Origin: Polaromonas sp.
GTDB lineage: Bacteria; Pseudomonadota; Gammaproteobacteria; Burkholderiales; Burkholderiaceae_C
NCBI GenBank assembly: GCA_013205645.1
Contig: JABMMH010000196.1
Location: 1-7,735 of the forward strand
Length of the DNA stretch: 7,735 nt
Direction: 5' to 3'
The notes beneath the pieces were generated by a model. The model saw only the letters and a program-made list of their open reading frames with translations, was not told the origin of the DNA and searched no databases. The position numbers were made by a program, and so were the translations under genes. Shown here one piece after another: positions 1 through 6,422 of the stretch (positions are counted from its first letter, which is position 1; the number at the start of each line of letters is the position of its first letter).

Positions 1-2680
1 CGCGTGCCATGACGATGGTGTTGGCCGTCGGCACGTCAATGCCGGTCTCGATGATGGTCGAGCACAGCAGTAGGTTGTAGCGCTGGGCGACAAAATCTTT
101 CATGACCTTTTCGAGCTGGCGCTCCGGCATCTGGCCGTGCGCCACGGCGATGCGTGCCTCGGGCAGCAAGGCTTCCAGCTTCTCGCGCCGGTTCTGGATG
201 GTGTCGACTTCGTTGTGCAAAAAGTAAACCTGACCCCCGCGCTTGAGTTCGCGCAGCACGGCTTCCCGAATCACGCCATTGCTTTCGCTGCGCACAAAGG
301 TTTTGATGGCCAGGCGGCGCTGCGGAGCAGTGGCGATCACGCTTAAGTCGCGCAGGCCTTCGAGGGCCATGCCCAGCGTGCGCGGAATCGGCGTAGCGGT
401 CATGGTCAGCACGTCGACCTCGGCGCGAAACGCCTTCATGGTCTCTTTGTGGCGGACGCCAAAACGGTGCTCTTCGTCGATGATGAGCAGCCCCAAGCGT
501 TGGAACTTGGCGTCCTTGCTCAGCAGCTTGTGCGTGCCGACGACGATGTCCACCGTGCCGTCGGCAATGCCCTTCATGGCGGCGGTGATTTCTTTGGCCG
601 ATCGAAAACGGCTCATCTCGGCGACCTTCACCGGCCACTTGGAAAAGCGGTCGACCAGTGTTTGGTAATGCTGCTCCGCCAGTAGCGTGGTCGGCGCCAG
701 CAGAGCAACCTGCTTGCCGCCGGTGATGGCGATGAAGGCGGCGCGCAAGGCGACTTCGGTTTTGCCAAAACCGACGTCGCCGCAGATCAACCTGTCCATC
801 GGGCGCGGGCTGATCATGTCTTGAATCACCGCGTGAATGGCGGCGCGCTGGTCAGCGGTTTCTTCAAAGCCGAAGTCGTTGGCGAAGGTCTCGTAATCGT
901 TGGGCGAGTAGCGGAACGCATGGCCTTCACGAGCGGCGCGGCGGGCGTAAATATTCAGCAGCTCGGCGGCTGAATCTCGCACCTGTTCGGCAGCCCGGCG
1001 TTTGGCTTTTTCCCACTGACCGCTGCCGAGTCGGTGCAGCGGCGCTTCGTCGGCGCTGACGCCGGTGTAGCGGCTGATCTGATGCAACTGGCCGACCGGC
1101 ACATACAGCGTGGCATCGTCGGCATATTGCAGGTGCAAAAATTCGCTGGGCCCCTGGCCCAAATCCATGTTGATCAGGCCTTTGTAGCGGCCAATGCCGT
1201 GGGCGCTGTGGACCACCGGGTCACCGACATTGAGCTCGGACAGGTCTTTGATCAGCGCCTCAACATCGCTGACTTGTTCTTGTTTTTTGTTGCGACGGCG
1301 AATGGTCACGCCGGCAGCAAAGAGCTCTGTTTCGGTGATGAAGTCAATGGCGTCTTCGGGCCAGCTGAAGCCTTCGGCCAGCGCTGCGGTGGCGATGCCC
1401 AGCTTTTCGGGGCTGGTCCGAAAGTCTTCCAGCGAGTCAAAGGCCGGCGGGCTGATGCTACTGGCGCGCAAAAAGTCGAGCAGGCTTTCACGTCGGCCGT
1501 CGCTTTCGGCCAAGATCAAGACGCGGTGCGCCGTGCTGTTGATGTGCTTTTTAAGTTGACCCAGCGGGTCTTCTGCGCCGCGCACCACGGCCATTTCGGG
1601 CAGCTTTTGAAAGTGCGCGCTGTCGGCCACATCCGACACCGATGCCCGCAAGGCGAGTTGCGGGTAATGGTTGGCGCGGGTGTAAAACTCTTCAATGCTC
1701 AGAAAGAGGGATTCCGGCGGCAGCGCCGGCCTTTCGGGCACGCCTTGCACCAAACGGTAACGGTCTTTGGTGTCTTGCCAGAAGCGTTGAAACGCCGGTT
1801 CCAAGTCGCCGTGCAGCACGATGGTCGCGTCTTCAGGGCGACTGCCGAGGTAGTCAAAGACGGTGGCGGTTTGTTCAAAAAACAGCGGCAAGTAATACTC
1901 GATGCCGGCTGTGGCCACGCCATTGCCCATGTCTTTGTAGATGCGGCTTTTGGTCGGGTCGCCGTCCAGCAGTTCGCGCCAGCGGCTTCTGAACTTGGCG
2001 CGGGCGTCGTCGTCCATCGGGAACTCACGACCCGGCAGCAAACGCACTTCAGGCACCGGGTACAGGCTGCGCTGGCTGTCCGGGTCAAAGGTGCGGATCG
2101 AGTCGACTTCGTCGTCAAACAAATCCACCCGGTAAGGCACCAAGGAACCCATCGGGAACAGGTCAATCAGGCCGCCGCGCACGGCGTATTCGCCGGGGCT
2201 GACCACTTGGGTCACATGGCTGTAGCCAGCCAGTGTCAGTTGCGCCTTGAGCTTGGCTTCGTCGAGTTTTTGTTTGACCTTGAACTCAAAGGTGTAGCCG
2301 GCCAAAAAGCTAGGGGGTGCGAGCCGGTACAGCGCGGTGGTGGCGGGCACGATGACTAAGTCAGCACCGGTGTCTTTGTCGCGCTGGCTGATGCGCCAGA
2401 GCGTCGCTAAACGCTCGCTGATCAAATCTTGGTGCGGTGAAAAGGCGTCGTAAGGCAGGGTTTCCCAGTCGGGGAACATCACACAGCGCAGCTCAGGGGC
2501 AAAAAACACCAACTCGTCGAGCAGGCGCTGCGCCGTGCTCGCGTCGGGGGTGATGATGGCCGTGAGTTTGCCTTGCGCTTTTTCACGCAGGCCGAGCCTG
2601 GCCAGCAGCAGAGCGTCGGCCGAGCCGACGGGTTGGGGCAACGTGAAGCGTTTGCCCGGAACAAGTTTGGGTAAATCCAT
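1..2680 (-). CDS. mfd: Transcription-repair coupling factor Mfd (3' end beyond the window)
   Basis: Mfd is a cytoplasmic DNA translocase that pushes or removes stalled RNA polymerase and recruits UvrA for transcription-coupled nucleotide excision repair. The frame is open from ATG at 2680 to the window edge, giving 893 of the roughly 1150 residues usual for the family. Landmarks run in Mfd order. The UvrB-like N-terminal module has DWETLPYDAFSPH from about residue 71. The RNA-polymerase-interacting domain begins near 484 (NVGDPVVHSAHGIGRYKG). The RecG-like motor has Walker A GDVGFGKTE at 634-642 (Lys640), the DEEH box at 735-738 and TATPIPRT at 761-768. The last visible residues, TANTIVMAR, lie in the second helicase lobe, so the end of the motor and the C-terminal UvrA-autoinhibitory domain are outside. 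I found no frameshift in the stretches I translated. The first residues are MDLPKLVPGKRF. There is no strong Shine-Dalgarno sequence. It is transcribed divergently from ispD. Identity is essentially certain from colinearity with remembered E. coli Mfd. Confidence 0.97.
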   Translation of the reverse strand, partial: MDLPKLVPGKRFTLPQPVGSADALLLARLGLREKAQGKLTAIITPDASTAQRLLDELVFFAPELRCVMFPDWETLPYDAFSPHQDLISERLATLWRISQRDKDTGADLVIVPATTALYRLAPPSFLAGYTFEFKVKQKLDEAKLKAQLTLAGYSHVTQVVSPGEYAVRGGLIDLFPMGSLVPYRVDLFDDEVDSIRTFDPDSQRSLYPVPEVRLLPGREFPMDDDARAKFRSRWRELLDGDPTKSRIYKDMGNGVATAGIEYYLPLFFEQTATVFDYLGSRPEDATIVLHGDLEPAFQRFWQDTKDRYRLVQGVPERPALPPESLFLSIEEFYTRANHYPQLALRASVSDVADSAHFQKLPEMAVVRGAEDPLGQLKKHINSTAHRVLILAESDGRRESLLDFLRASSISPPAFDSLEDFRTSPEKLGIATAALAEGFSWPEDAIDFITETELFAAGVTIRRRNKKQEQVSDVEALIKDLSELNVGDPVVHSAHGIGRYKGLINMDLGQGPSEFLHLQYADDATLYVPVGQLHQISRYTGVSADEAPLHRLGSGQWEKAKRRAAEQVRDSAAELLNIYARRAAREGHAFRYSPNDYETFANDFGFEETADQRAAIHAVIQDMISPRPMDRLICGDVGFGKTEVALRAAFIAITGGKQVALLAPTTLLAEQHYQTLVDRFSKWPVKVAEMSRFRSAKEITAAMKGIADGTVDIVVGTHKLLSKDAKFQRLGLLIIDEEHRFGVRHKETMKAFRAEVDVLTMTATPIPRTLGMALEGLRDLSVIATAPQRRLAIKTFVRSESNGVIREAVLRELKRGGQVYFLHNEVDTIQNRREKLEALLPEARIAVAHGQMPERQLEKVMKDFVAQRYNLLLCSTIIETGIDVPTANTIVMAR

Positions 2681-2730
2681 GACGGCTCAGTAACACCAGA
2701 AGAAGGGCTGACAGCGGCACCAATGCCAAA

Positions 2731-2755
2731 ACCCCCAAACGGACGGATGGGGGGT
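2731..2755 (-). promoter_or_regulatory. C/G-tract hairpin in the presumed mfd leader
   Basis: Bases 2731-2736 (ACCCCC) can pair with 2750-2755 (GGGGGT), a 6-bp stem with a 13-nt loop. Read on the minus strand, the 3' arm runs into four Ts (2731-2728), the outermost of which is also the closing base of the stem. If mfd transcription starts near 2758, this hairpin sits at the very 5' end of the mRNA, about 50 nt before the start codon. It could stabilise the transcript or act as a weak attenuator. It could also be chance pairing of two homopolymer runs, since the loop is long and the stem is short. Confidence 0.3.
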
Positions 2756-2764
2756 GCGGTCATG

Positions 2765-2774
2765 ATTTTAGAAT
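2765..2774. promoter_or_regulatory. Possible shared bidirectional -10 region for mfd and ispD
   Basis: The AT-rich island ATTTTAGAAT stands out in an otherwise GC-rich 107-bp divergent spacer. On the plus strand it holds TAGAAT (2769-2774), one mismatch from the TATAAT consensus. On the minus strand it holds TAAAAT (2770-2765), also one mismatch. These would place transcription starts near 2780 for ispD and 2758 for mfd. Neither side has a recognisable TTGACA at the right spacing and there is no TGn extended -10, so the call rests on the hexamers and position only. Confidence 0.3.
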
Positions 2775-2787
2775 CTATGATGAACTC

Positions 2788-3579
2788 ATGAGCGAGAACG
2801 CAGAAAAATCCCGTAATTCCCCTGGTTTTCAAGACGCCGCACGTGTTTTTGTCTTGATTCCGTGTGCCGGACTAGGCGCCCGTGCCGGCTTGCCGGACGT
2901 CGACGGCGTCGCTGGACGGCCCAAGCAATACCAGCCGATCGCTGGCACGCCGATGATCATCCACACGGTCGAGGCCTTTCGGGCGCTTGGTGCTAACTTG
3001 GCCGGACTGTGGCTGGTGATCTCGCCGGATGACACTGATTTCGAAGACGTCTTTCCAGGCTTTAACGCCGAGGGCGAGCATCTGCTGCGGGCCGGTGGCG
3101 CGACCCGGGCGGCCTCCGTGCGCAACGGCCTTCAGGCACTACTGGCAACGCCCGGTGCTGCCAAAGGCAACGACTGGGTGCTGGTGCATGATGCGGCGCG
3201 CTGTCTGATCACGCCCCAGCAAATTCAGGCTTTGATCAGCAGCTGCCGTGACGACGCCGTCGGCGGTTTGTTGGCCCAGCCCTTGGCCGACACGCTCAAG
3301 TCTGAACGGCTGGACGAGCACGGTGTACGGGTCAGCGCCACTGTAGACCGTGCCGGTAAATGGCTGGCGCAGACGCCGCAGATGTTTCGCATTGGTGCTT
3401 TGCTGCAAGCGCTGGCGCAGGCCGAACACAGCGGACGCGTCGTCACCGATGAGTCGAGCGCGATGGAGGCCTTGGGCTTGTCGCCGAAACTGGTTCGCGG
3501 CAGCGCCCTCAATCTCAAAATCACCTACCCTGAAGACTTCGCCTTAGCCGAAGCCATCTTGCTGAGCCGGCTAGGCTGA
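2788..3579 (+). CDS. ispD: 2-C-methyl-D-erythritol 4-phosphate cytidylyltransferase
   Basis: IspD transfers CMP from CTP to MEP, giving CDP-methylerythritol and pyrophosphate, the third step of the cytoplasmic MEP isoprenoid pathway. The 263-residue product has the nucleotidyltransferase signature IPCAGLGAR at 24-32 (Arg32 aligns with the catalytic Arg20 of E. coli), PKQY at 45-48 (Lys46, equivalent to Lys27), GGATRAASVRNGLQAL at 103-118, HDAAR at 134-138 (Asp135), TVDR..KWLAQTPQMFR in the second half, and near the C-terminus LKITYPEDFALAEA. The protein is longer than the roughly 236 residues of E. coli IspD. About 18 extra residues precede the core, and the loop between Arg32 and Lys46 is about 7 residues longer. 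ATG at 2788 is the only plausible in-frame start before the conserved core, but it lacks a clear Shine-Dalgarno sequence. ispF follows 21 bp downstream, so the two are probably co-transcribed. Confidence 0.96.
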   Translation: MSENAEKSRNSPGFQDAARVFVLIPCAGLGARAGLPDVDGVAGRPKQYQPIAGTPMIIHTVEAFRALGANLAGLWLVISPDDTDFEDVFPGFNAEGEHLLRAGGATRAASVRNGLQALLATPGAAKGNDWVLVHDAARCLITPQQIQALISSCRDDAVGGLLAQPLADTLKSERLDEHGVRVSATVDRAGKWLAQTPQMFRIGALLQALAQAEHSGRVVTDESSAMEALGLSPKLVRGSALNLKITYPEDFALAEAILLSRLG

Positions 3580-3600
3580 ATCAGATCAACACCAAAACCC

Positions 3601-4131
3601 ATGACATTGCTCGAAACTTCCTCACCGTCCCAAGCTTCAATGCCACGTTTTCGCATCGGCGAAGGCTGGGACACCCATGCGCTGGTGGCCGGTAGGCCGC
3701 TCATCATCGGCGGTGTGCTTGTGCCTTACGAACGCGGTCTGTTGGGGCACTCGGATGCCGATGTGCTGTTGCACGCCATCACCGATGCGCTGCTGGGTGC
3801 TGCTGCCTTGGGTGACATTGGCCGGCATTTCCCAGACACCGACGCGCAATTCAAAGGCGCTGACTCTATCGTCTTGTTGGTCGAAGCGGCTAGGCGAGTC
3901 CGTGAGAAAGGTTGGTTGATTGGCAACATCGACAGCACGGTGATCGCGCAAGCGCCCAAGCTGGCGCCGCACATCCCGGCCATGCAGCGCAGCATCGCGG
4001 CTGCGCTGGGCTTAGCGTTTGAGCAAGTGAATGTGAAGGCCAAAACGGCCGAGAAAATGGGGCCGGTCGGCGAAGGCCTCAGCATGGAGGCCAGAGCGGT
4101 TGTCTTGCTGGTCAGCCCTGGCGTAATTTGA
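3601..4131 (+). CDS. ispF: 2-C-methyl-D-erythritol 2,4-cyclodiphosphate synthase
   Basis: IspF cyclises CDP-methylerythritol 2-phosphate to methylerythritol 2,4-cyclodiphosphate with release of CMP, two steps after IspD in the MEP pathway. It normally works as a trimer with a metal ion at each active site. Visible signatures are FRIGEGWDTHAL with metal ligands Asp24 and His26, LLGHSDADVLLHAI at 47-60 with the third ligand His58, ALGDIGRHFPDTD at 69-81, and VKAKTAEKMGPVGEG at 145-159, the nucleotide-binding region. From ATG 3601 the protein has 176 residues. An internal ATG at 3640 (Met14, MPRFRIGEG) gives 163 residues, closer to the usual 157-163, so the first 13 residues may not be translated. 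Neither start has an obvious Shine-Dalgarno sequence. It lies 21 bp after ispD. Its last 20 bp overlap the end of the convergent histidine kinase gene. Family identity is certain; only the start is open. Confidence 0.96.
   Translation: MTLLETSSPSQASMPRFRIGEGWDTHALVAGRPLIIGGVLVPYERGLLGHSDADVLLHAITDALLGAAALGDIGRHFPDTDAQFKGADSIVLLVEAARRVREKGWLIGNIDSTVIAQAPKLAPHIPAMQRSIAAALGLAFEQVNVKAKTAEKMGPVGEGLSMEARAVVLLVSPGVI
4075..4092. other. Perfect inverted repeat near the ispF/envZ convergent ends
   Basis: GGCCTC (4075-4080) and GAGGCC (4087-4092) form a perfect 6-bp stem with a 6-nt loop inside the ispF 3' coding region. It begins about 20 nt downstream of the kinase stop codon on the minus strand. No T-run follows on either strand, so it does not qualify as a canonical intrinsic terminator. 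It is the only compact hairpin I noticed close behind the kinase gene. It may reflect GC-rich coding sequence and nothing more. Confidence 0.25.
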
Positions 4132-5488
4132 TGTGCGCGGCCAGCCCACCGGTGTCGGCGTTGGCGAGTGAAAAGACGCCGCCCATGCTGGCAATGGTTT
4201 TTTCAACGATGGCCAATCCCAAGCCCGCGCCAGTGGCTGAGGTGCGCGCAGTATCACCGCGGTAAAACGGCCGCGTCAATTTTCGCAGGCTGTCTTCTGG
4301 CACGCCTGCGCCGTGGTCCAACATCTTCAGGTGCACCCACTGCCCGCTGGTTTTTGCCTCGATATCTACTTTGGCGAAACTCGCCCCGGGACTTTTTCCG
4401 TAGCGGCGAGCGTTTTCTAGCAGGTTGGTGATGGCGCGCAGAAGCTCCACCTTGTCAGCTTTGACGGTCAGTTCTGGCGAAATTTTCACATTCACATCCA
4501 GATCTTTGTTGTCTGCGATGGTGTACAAAGCCGCCTCGACAATCTCGTTCAGATGAACAGTTTCGAGTTGCGTCTGGTCGGGTCTGGCGTAGTCCATGAA
4601 CTTGTTGATGATGGCGTCGAGTTGGCTGATGTCGGCGGCCATGTGCGCGCGGGCACTCTCGTCGCTCACGCTCATCTCGGTTTCCAGCCGCAGCCTAGCC
4701 AGCGGTGTGCGCAAGTCATGTGAGATGCCAGCCATCATGACGGCGCGGTCGGTCTCCATTTTTGAAAGCTGTTCGGCCATGCGGTTAAAGCCGATGTTGA
4801 CTTCGCGGATCTCGCTGGTGGTGGCTTGTTCGTCCAGCAAACGGGCGTCGAAATCTCCCTCGCGCATGCGACTGGTGGCGTAAGAAAGTTGCTTCAGCGG
4901 CCGGTTGATCAGCCCGGCAATGAAGGCTGCACCGGCGAGTGACAAGACTGCAGCCGTGCTCAGCCAAATGGCCCAAGTGCTGGTGCGTGCGGGGCCGATG
5001 CGCTCCAAATCTGTTTGCAGCCAGTAACCCTCTTCGTCAATGTGAAAGCCGACCCACAGGCCGGGTTGGCCGTTGACCGATTTCGCCACCAAGGTACTGC
5101 TGCCCATGCGTTTGTAAAGCTCTTCGCTGATGCGCTGGCTCAATGGGTCAGACCCCAGTGGCACGTAGCGGTCGCTGGGCTTGCGGTGCGAGATGCTCAC
5201 GCCCTCTTGTTCGGCCAAGGTCTTGATCAGGGACACGCGGGCAATGGCGTCTGCGTAGCGCAGGCCTGCATGGCTGAGGTTCACCAGAGAGGCAATTTGT
5301 TGGGCATTTTGAATCGCCCTGGGTTCTGATTCAAGTGAACTGAAGGTTTGTAGCCAGGTCACGATGGAGACCAGCAGCAACACCGCCAAAAAGAAAAAAG
5401 TCCGCCAAAACAAACTGATGCCAGGCGTTGGCAACGCATCCAGTGGGGCAGAGGAATTTTCGAGGGAACTCTGGTGCGGCTTGCTCAT
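4112..5488 (-). CDS. envZ: EnvZ-like sensor histidine kinase
   Basis: This 458-residue inner-membrane kinase should autophosphorylate on His and pass the phosphate to the OmpR protein encoded just upstream. Order of parts: a short cytoplasmic N-terminus; first membrane segment at about 27-48 (FWRTFFFLAVLLLVSIVTWL); a periplasmic domain at about 50-170; second membrane segment at about 171-194; a HAMP linker starting at NRPLKQL (195-201) and ending near 246; the H-box AGISHDLRTPLARLRLETEM at 253-272 with phosphoacceptor His257; the N-box NLLENARRYG at 355-364; the G1 box DHGAGVPE at 391-398; the F-box RPFYRG at 406-411; and the G2 box GAGLGLAIV at 420-428. The H-box closely resembles that of E. 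coli EnvZ (450 residues, His243). ATG 5488 lies 11 bp after the ompR stop, implying one operon, though no clear Shine-Dalgarno sequence is visible. No catalytic residue is missing. The stimulus cannot be read from the sequence, because periplasmic domains of this family diverge. Confidence 0.94.
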   Translation of the reverse strand: MSKPHQSSLENSSAPLDALPTPGISLFWRTFFFLAVLLLVSIVTWLQTFSSLESEPRAIQNAQQIASLVNLSHAGLRYADAIARVSLIKTLAEQEGVSISHRKPSDRYVPLGSDPLSQRISEELYKRMGSSTLVAKSVNGQPGLWVGFHIDEEGYWLQTDLERIGPARTSTWAIWLSTAAVLSLAGAAFIAGLINRPLKQLSYATSRMREGDFDARLLDEQATTSEIREVNIGFNRMAEQLSKMETDRAVMMAGISHDLRTPLARLRLETEMSVSDESARAHMAADISQLDAIINKFMDYARPDQTQLETVHLNEIVEAALYTIADNKDLDVNVKISPELTVKADKVELLRAITNLLENARRYGKSPGASFAKVDIEAKTSGQWVHLKMLDHGAGVPEDSLRKLTRPFYRGDTARTSATGAGLGLAIVEKTIASMGGVFSLANADTGGLAAHIKLRQG

Positions 5489-5499
5489 TGATGACCATT

Positions 5500-6231
5500 T
5501 TAGTTGGTGCCATCCGGCACAAACACATAGCCGACACCCCAGACAGTTTGAATGTAGCGTGGCACCGCTGCGTCAACTTCCACCAATTTGCGCAGCCGGG
5601 AGACTTGGACGTCCAGGCTTCGGTCAAAGGGCTCGAACTCGCGTCCGCGTGCCATTTGCGCGAGCTTCTCACGCGACAGCGGCTGGCGCGGGTGGCGCAC
5701 CAGTGTTTTCAGCATGGCGAATTCGCCTGTGGTCAAAGGCAGTTCTTCACCATTTTTGTGCAGCGTCCTAAGTCCCATGTCAAAGGAGAAGGGCCCGAAT
5801 TTGACCAGTTCTTGATCAGACGACGGCGCCCCAGGGACTTCTATCGCTGGACGGCGGCGCAGCACCGCGTGGATGCGGGCCAGCAGTTCCCGCGGATTGA
5901 AGGGTTTTGCAAGGTAGTCATCGGCGCCAACTTCCAAGCCAACGATGCGGTCAACGTCTTCGCCTTTGGCGGTCAGCATGATGATGGGGGTGCGGTCGTT
6001 GGCTGCGCGCAAGCGTCGGCAAATCGACAAACCGTCTTCACCGGGCATCATCAGGTCGAGCACGATCAGGTCGACGGCGTCACGCATCATGATGCGGTTC
6101 AAGGCTTTGCTGTCTTCAGCCAGAATGACTTCAAAGCCTTCTTGAGTCAGGTAGCGGCGCAGAAGATCACGGATGCGCGCATCATCATCGAGGATCAGGA
6201 TTTTGTCGGCGCGGTTGTTTTGTTGGGGCAT
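5500..6231 (-). CDS. ompR: OmpR-type DNA-binding response regulator
   Basis: This cytoplasmic response regulator is phosphorylated by the adjacent EnvZ-like kinase and binds promoters, classically those of outer-membrane porins. From ATG 6231 it has 243 residues (E. coli OmpR has 239) and is colinear throughout. The receiver domain at about 10-125 carries the acidic cluster DDD at 15-17, phosphoacceptor Asp59 in VLDLMMPGEDGLSICRRLR, Thr87 in IIMLTAKGE, and Lys109 in KPFNPRELLARI. A linker with PGAPSSDQ follows. The winged-helix domain has PLTTGEFAMLKTLVRHPR, the recognition region RSLDVQVSRLRKLVE and a C-terminal YIQTVWGVGYVFVPDG. An in-frame TTG at 6240 would add three residues (MSL), but ATG 6231 gives an N-terminus closer to E. 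coli. Shine-Dalgarno complementarity is weak for both. The stop TAA at 5500-5502 lies 11 bp before the kinase ATG. Near-identity to E. coli in the receiver and wing makes the OmpR subfamily assignment firm. Confidence 0.96.
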   Translation of the reverse strand: MPQQNNRADKILILDDDARIRDLLRRYLTQEGFEVILAEDSKALNRIMMRDAVDLIVLDLMMPGEDGLSICRRLRAANDRTPIIMLTAKGEDVDRIVGLEVGADDYLAKPFNPRELLARIHAVLRRRPAIEVPGAPSSDQELVKFGPFSFDMGLRTLHKNGEELPLTTGEFAMLKTLVRHPRQPLSREKLAQMARGREFEPFDRSLDVQVSRLRKLVEVDAAVPRYIQTVWGVGYVFVPDGTN

Positions 6232-6243
6232 AAGGCTCAATTT

Positions 6244-6260
6244 CTATATGTAACAAAGCC
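6244..6260 (-). promoter_or_regulatory. OmpR-box-like half-site and -10-like element upstream of ompR
   Basis: On the minus strand this reads GGCTTTGTTACATATAG, ending 12 nt before the ompR ATG. GTTACATAT matches the 3' half of the E. coli ompF F1 OmpR site as I remember it, while the 5' half (AATCGGC in place of TTTACTT) matches poorly. The same stretch contains TATAGA (6248-6243), a possible -10 that would leave only a short leader, with no good -35. The natural reading is an OmpR autoregulatory element overlapping the promoter. The comparison is from memory and the site is short. Confidence 0.35.
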
Positions 6261-6311
6261 GATTTTGAGGGGTCTAAAGGGCAGTTGTCGCATTTGTCGG
6301 CCACCATTGAC

Positions 6312-6331
6312 ACTTGGTTACAGAAGTTTCA
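6312..6331 (-). promoter_or_regulatory. Second, weaker OmpR-box-like site upstream of ompR
   Basis: The minus strand contains CTTCTGTAACCAAGT about 65 bp upstream of the first candidate site. TGTAAC is the core of the recalled OmpR consensus (TTTTTGTAACATAT), and the AACCAA portion resembles the E. coli ompF F2 site. It lies between the barrel-gene terminator and ompR, a normal place for an upstream activator or repressor site. Match quality is modest and it could be chance. Confidence 0.2.
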
Positions 6332-6354
6332 TGGGTGGGTGGAGTCAAGCGCAC

Positions 6355-6390
6355 AAAAGCCTGCAGCCTTGTTGAGGTTGCAGGCTTTGA
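6355..6390 (-). terminator. Rho-independent terminator of the outer-membrane protein gene
   Basis: Bases 6356-6368 pair with 6376-6388 in a 13-bp stem containing one G-T wobble, with a 7-nt loop (6369-6375). Core arms are AGCCTGCA and TGCAGGCT. On the minus strand the 3' arm runs into TTTTG, giving a short U-tract. It begins about 35 nt after the TGA of the beta-barrel gene, the expected place for its terminator, and should insulate ompR from that gene. On the plus strand the tail is TTTGAG, so it may act weakly in that direction too, although no plus-strand gene enters it. Confidence 0.8.
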
Positions 6391-6422
6391 GCCCCATTGT
6401 CCAATGGGAAATAATAGATCGA

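Noticed and set aside
1034..2359. A 441-codon open frame on the plus strand
   Set aside because: It lies wholly antisense to mfd, whose minus-strand frame shows motif-by-motif homology. The predicted protein has no recognisable domain and the composition expected from reading GC-rich codons backwards.
2479..2832. A 117-codon minus-strand frame spanning the mfd start and the divergent spacer
   Set aside because: It overlaps the start of mfd in another frame and the first codons of ispD on the opposite strand, and its product resembles nothing I recognise.
6331..6344. G-rich stretch (GGGTGGGTGG) as a possible G-quadruplex
   Set aside because: Only two runs of three Gs are present, too few for a stable three-layer quadruplex.
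5428..6375. A 315-codon open frame on the plus strand opposite ompR
   Set aside because: It is antisense to ompR, which is unmistakably conserved over its full length. The antisense product has no recognisable motif, and long opposite-strand frames are common in GC-rich genes.
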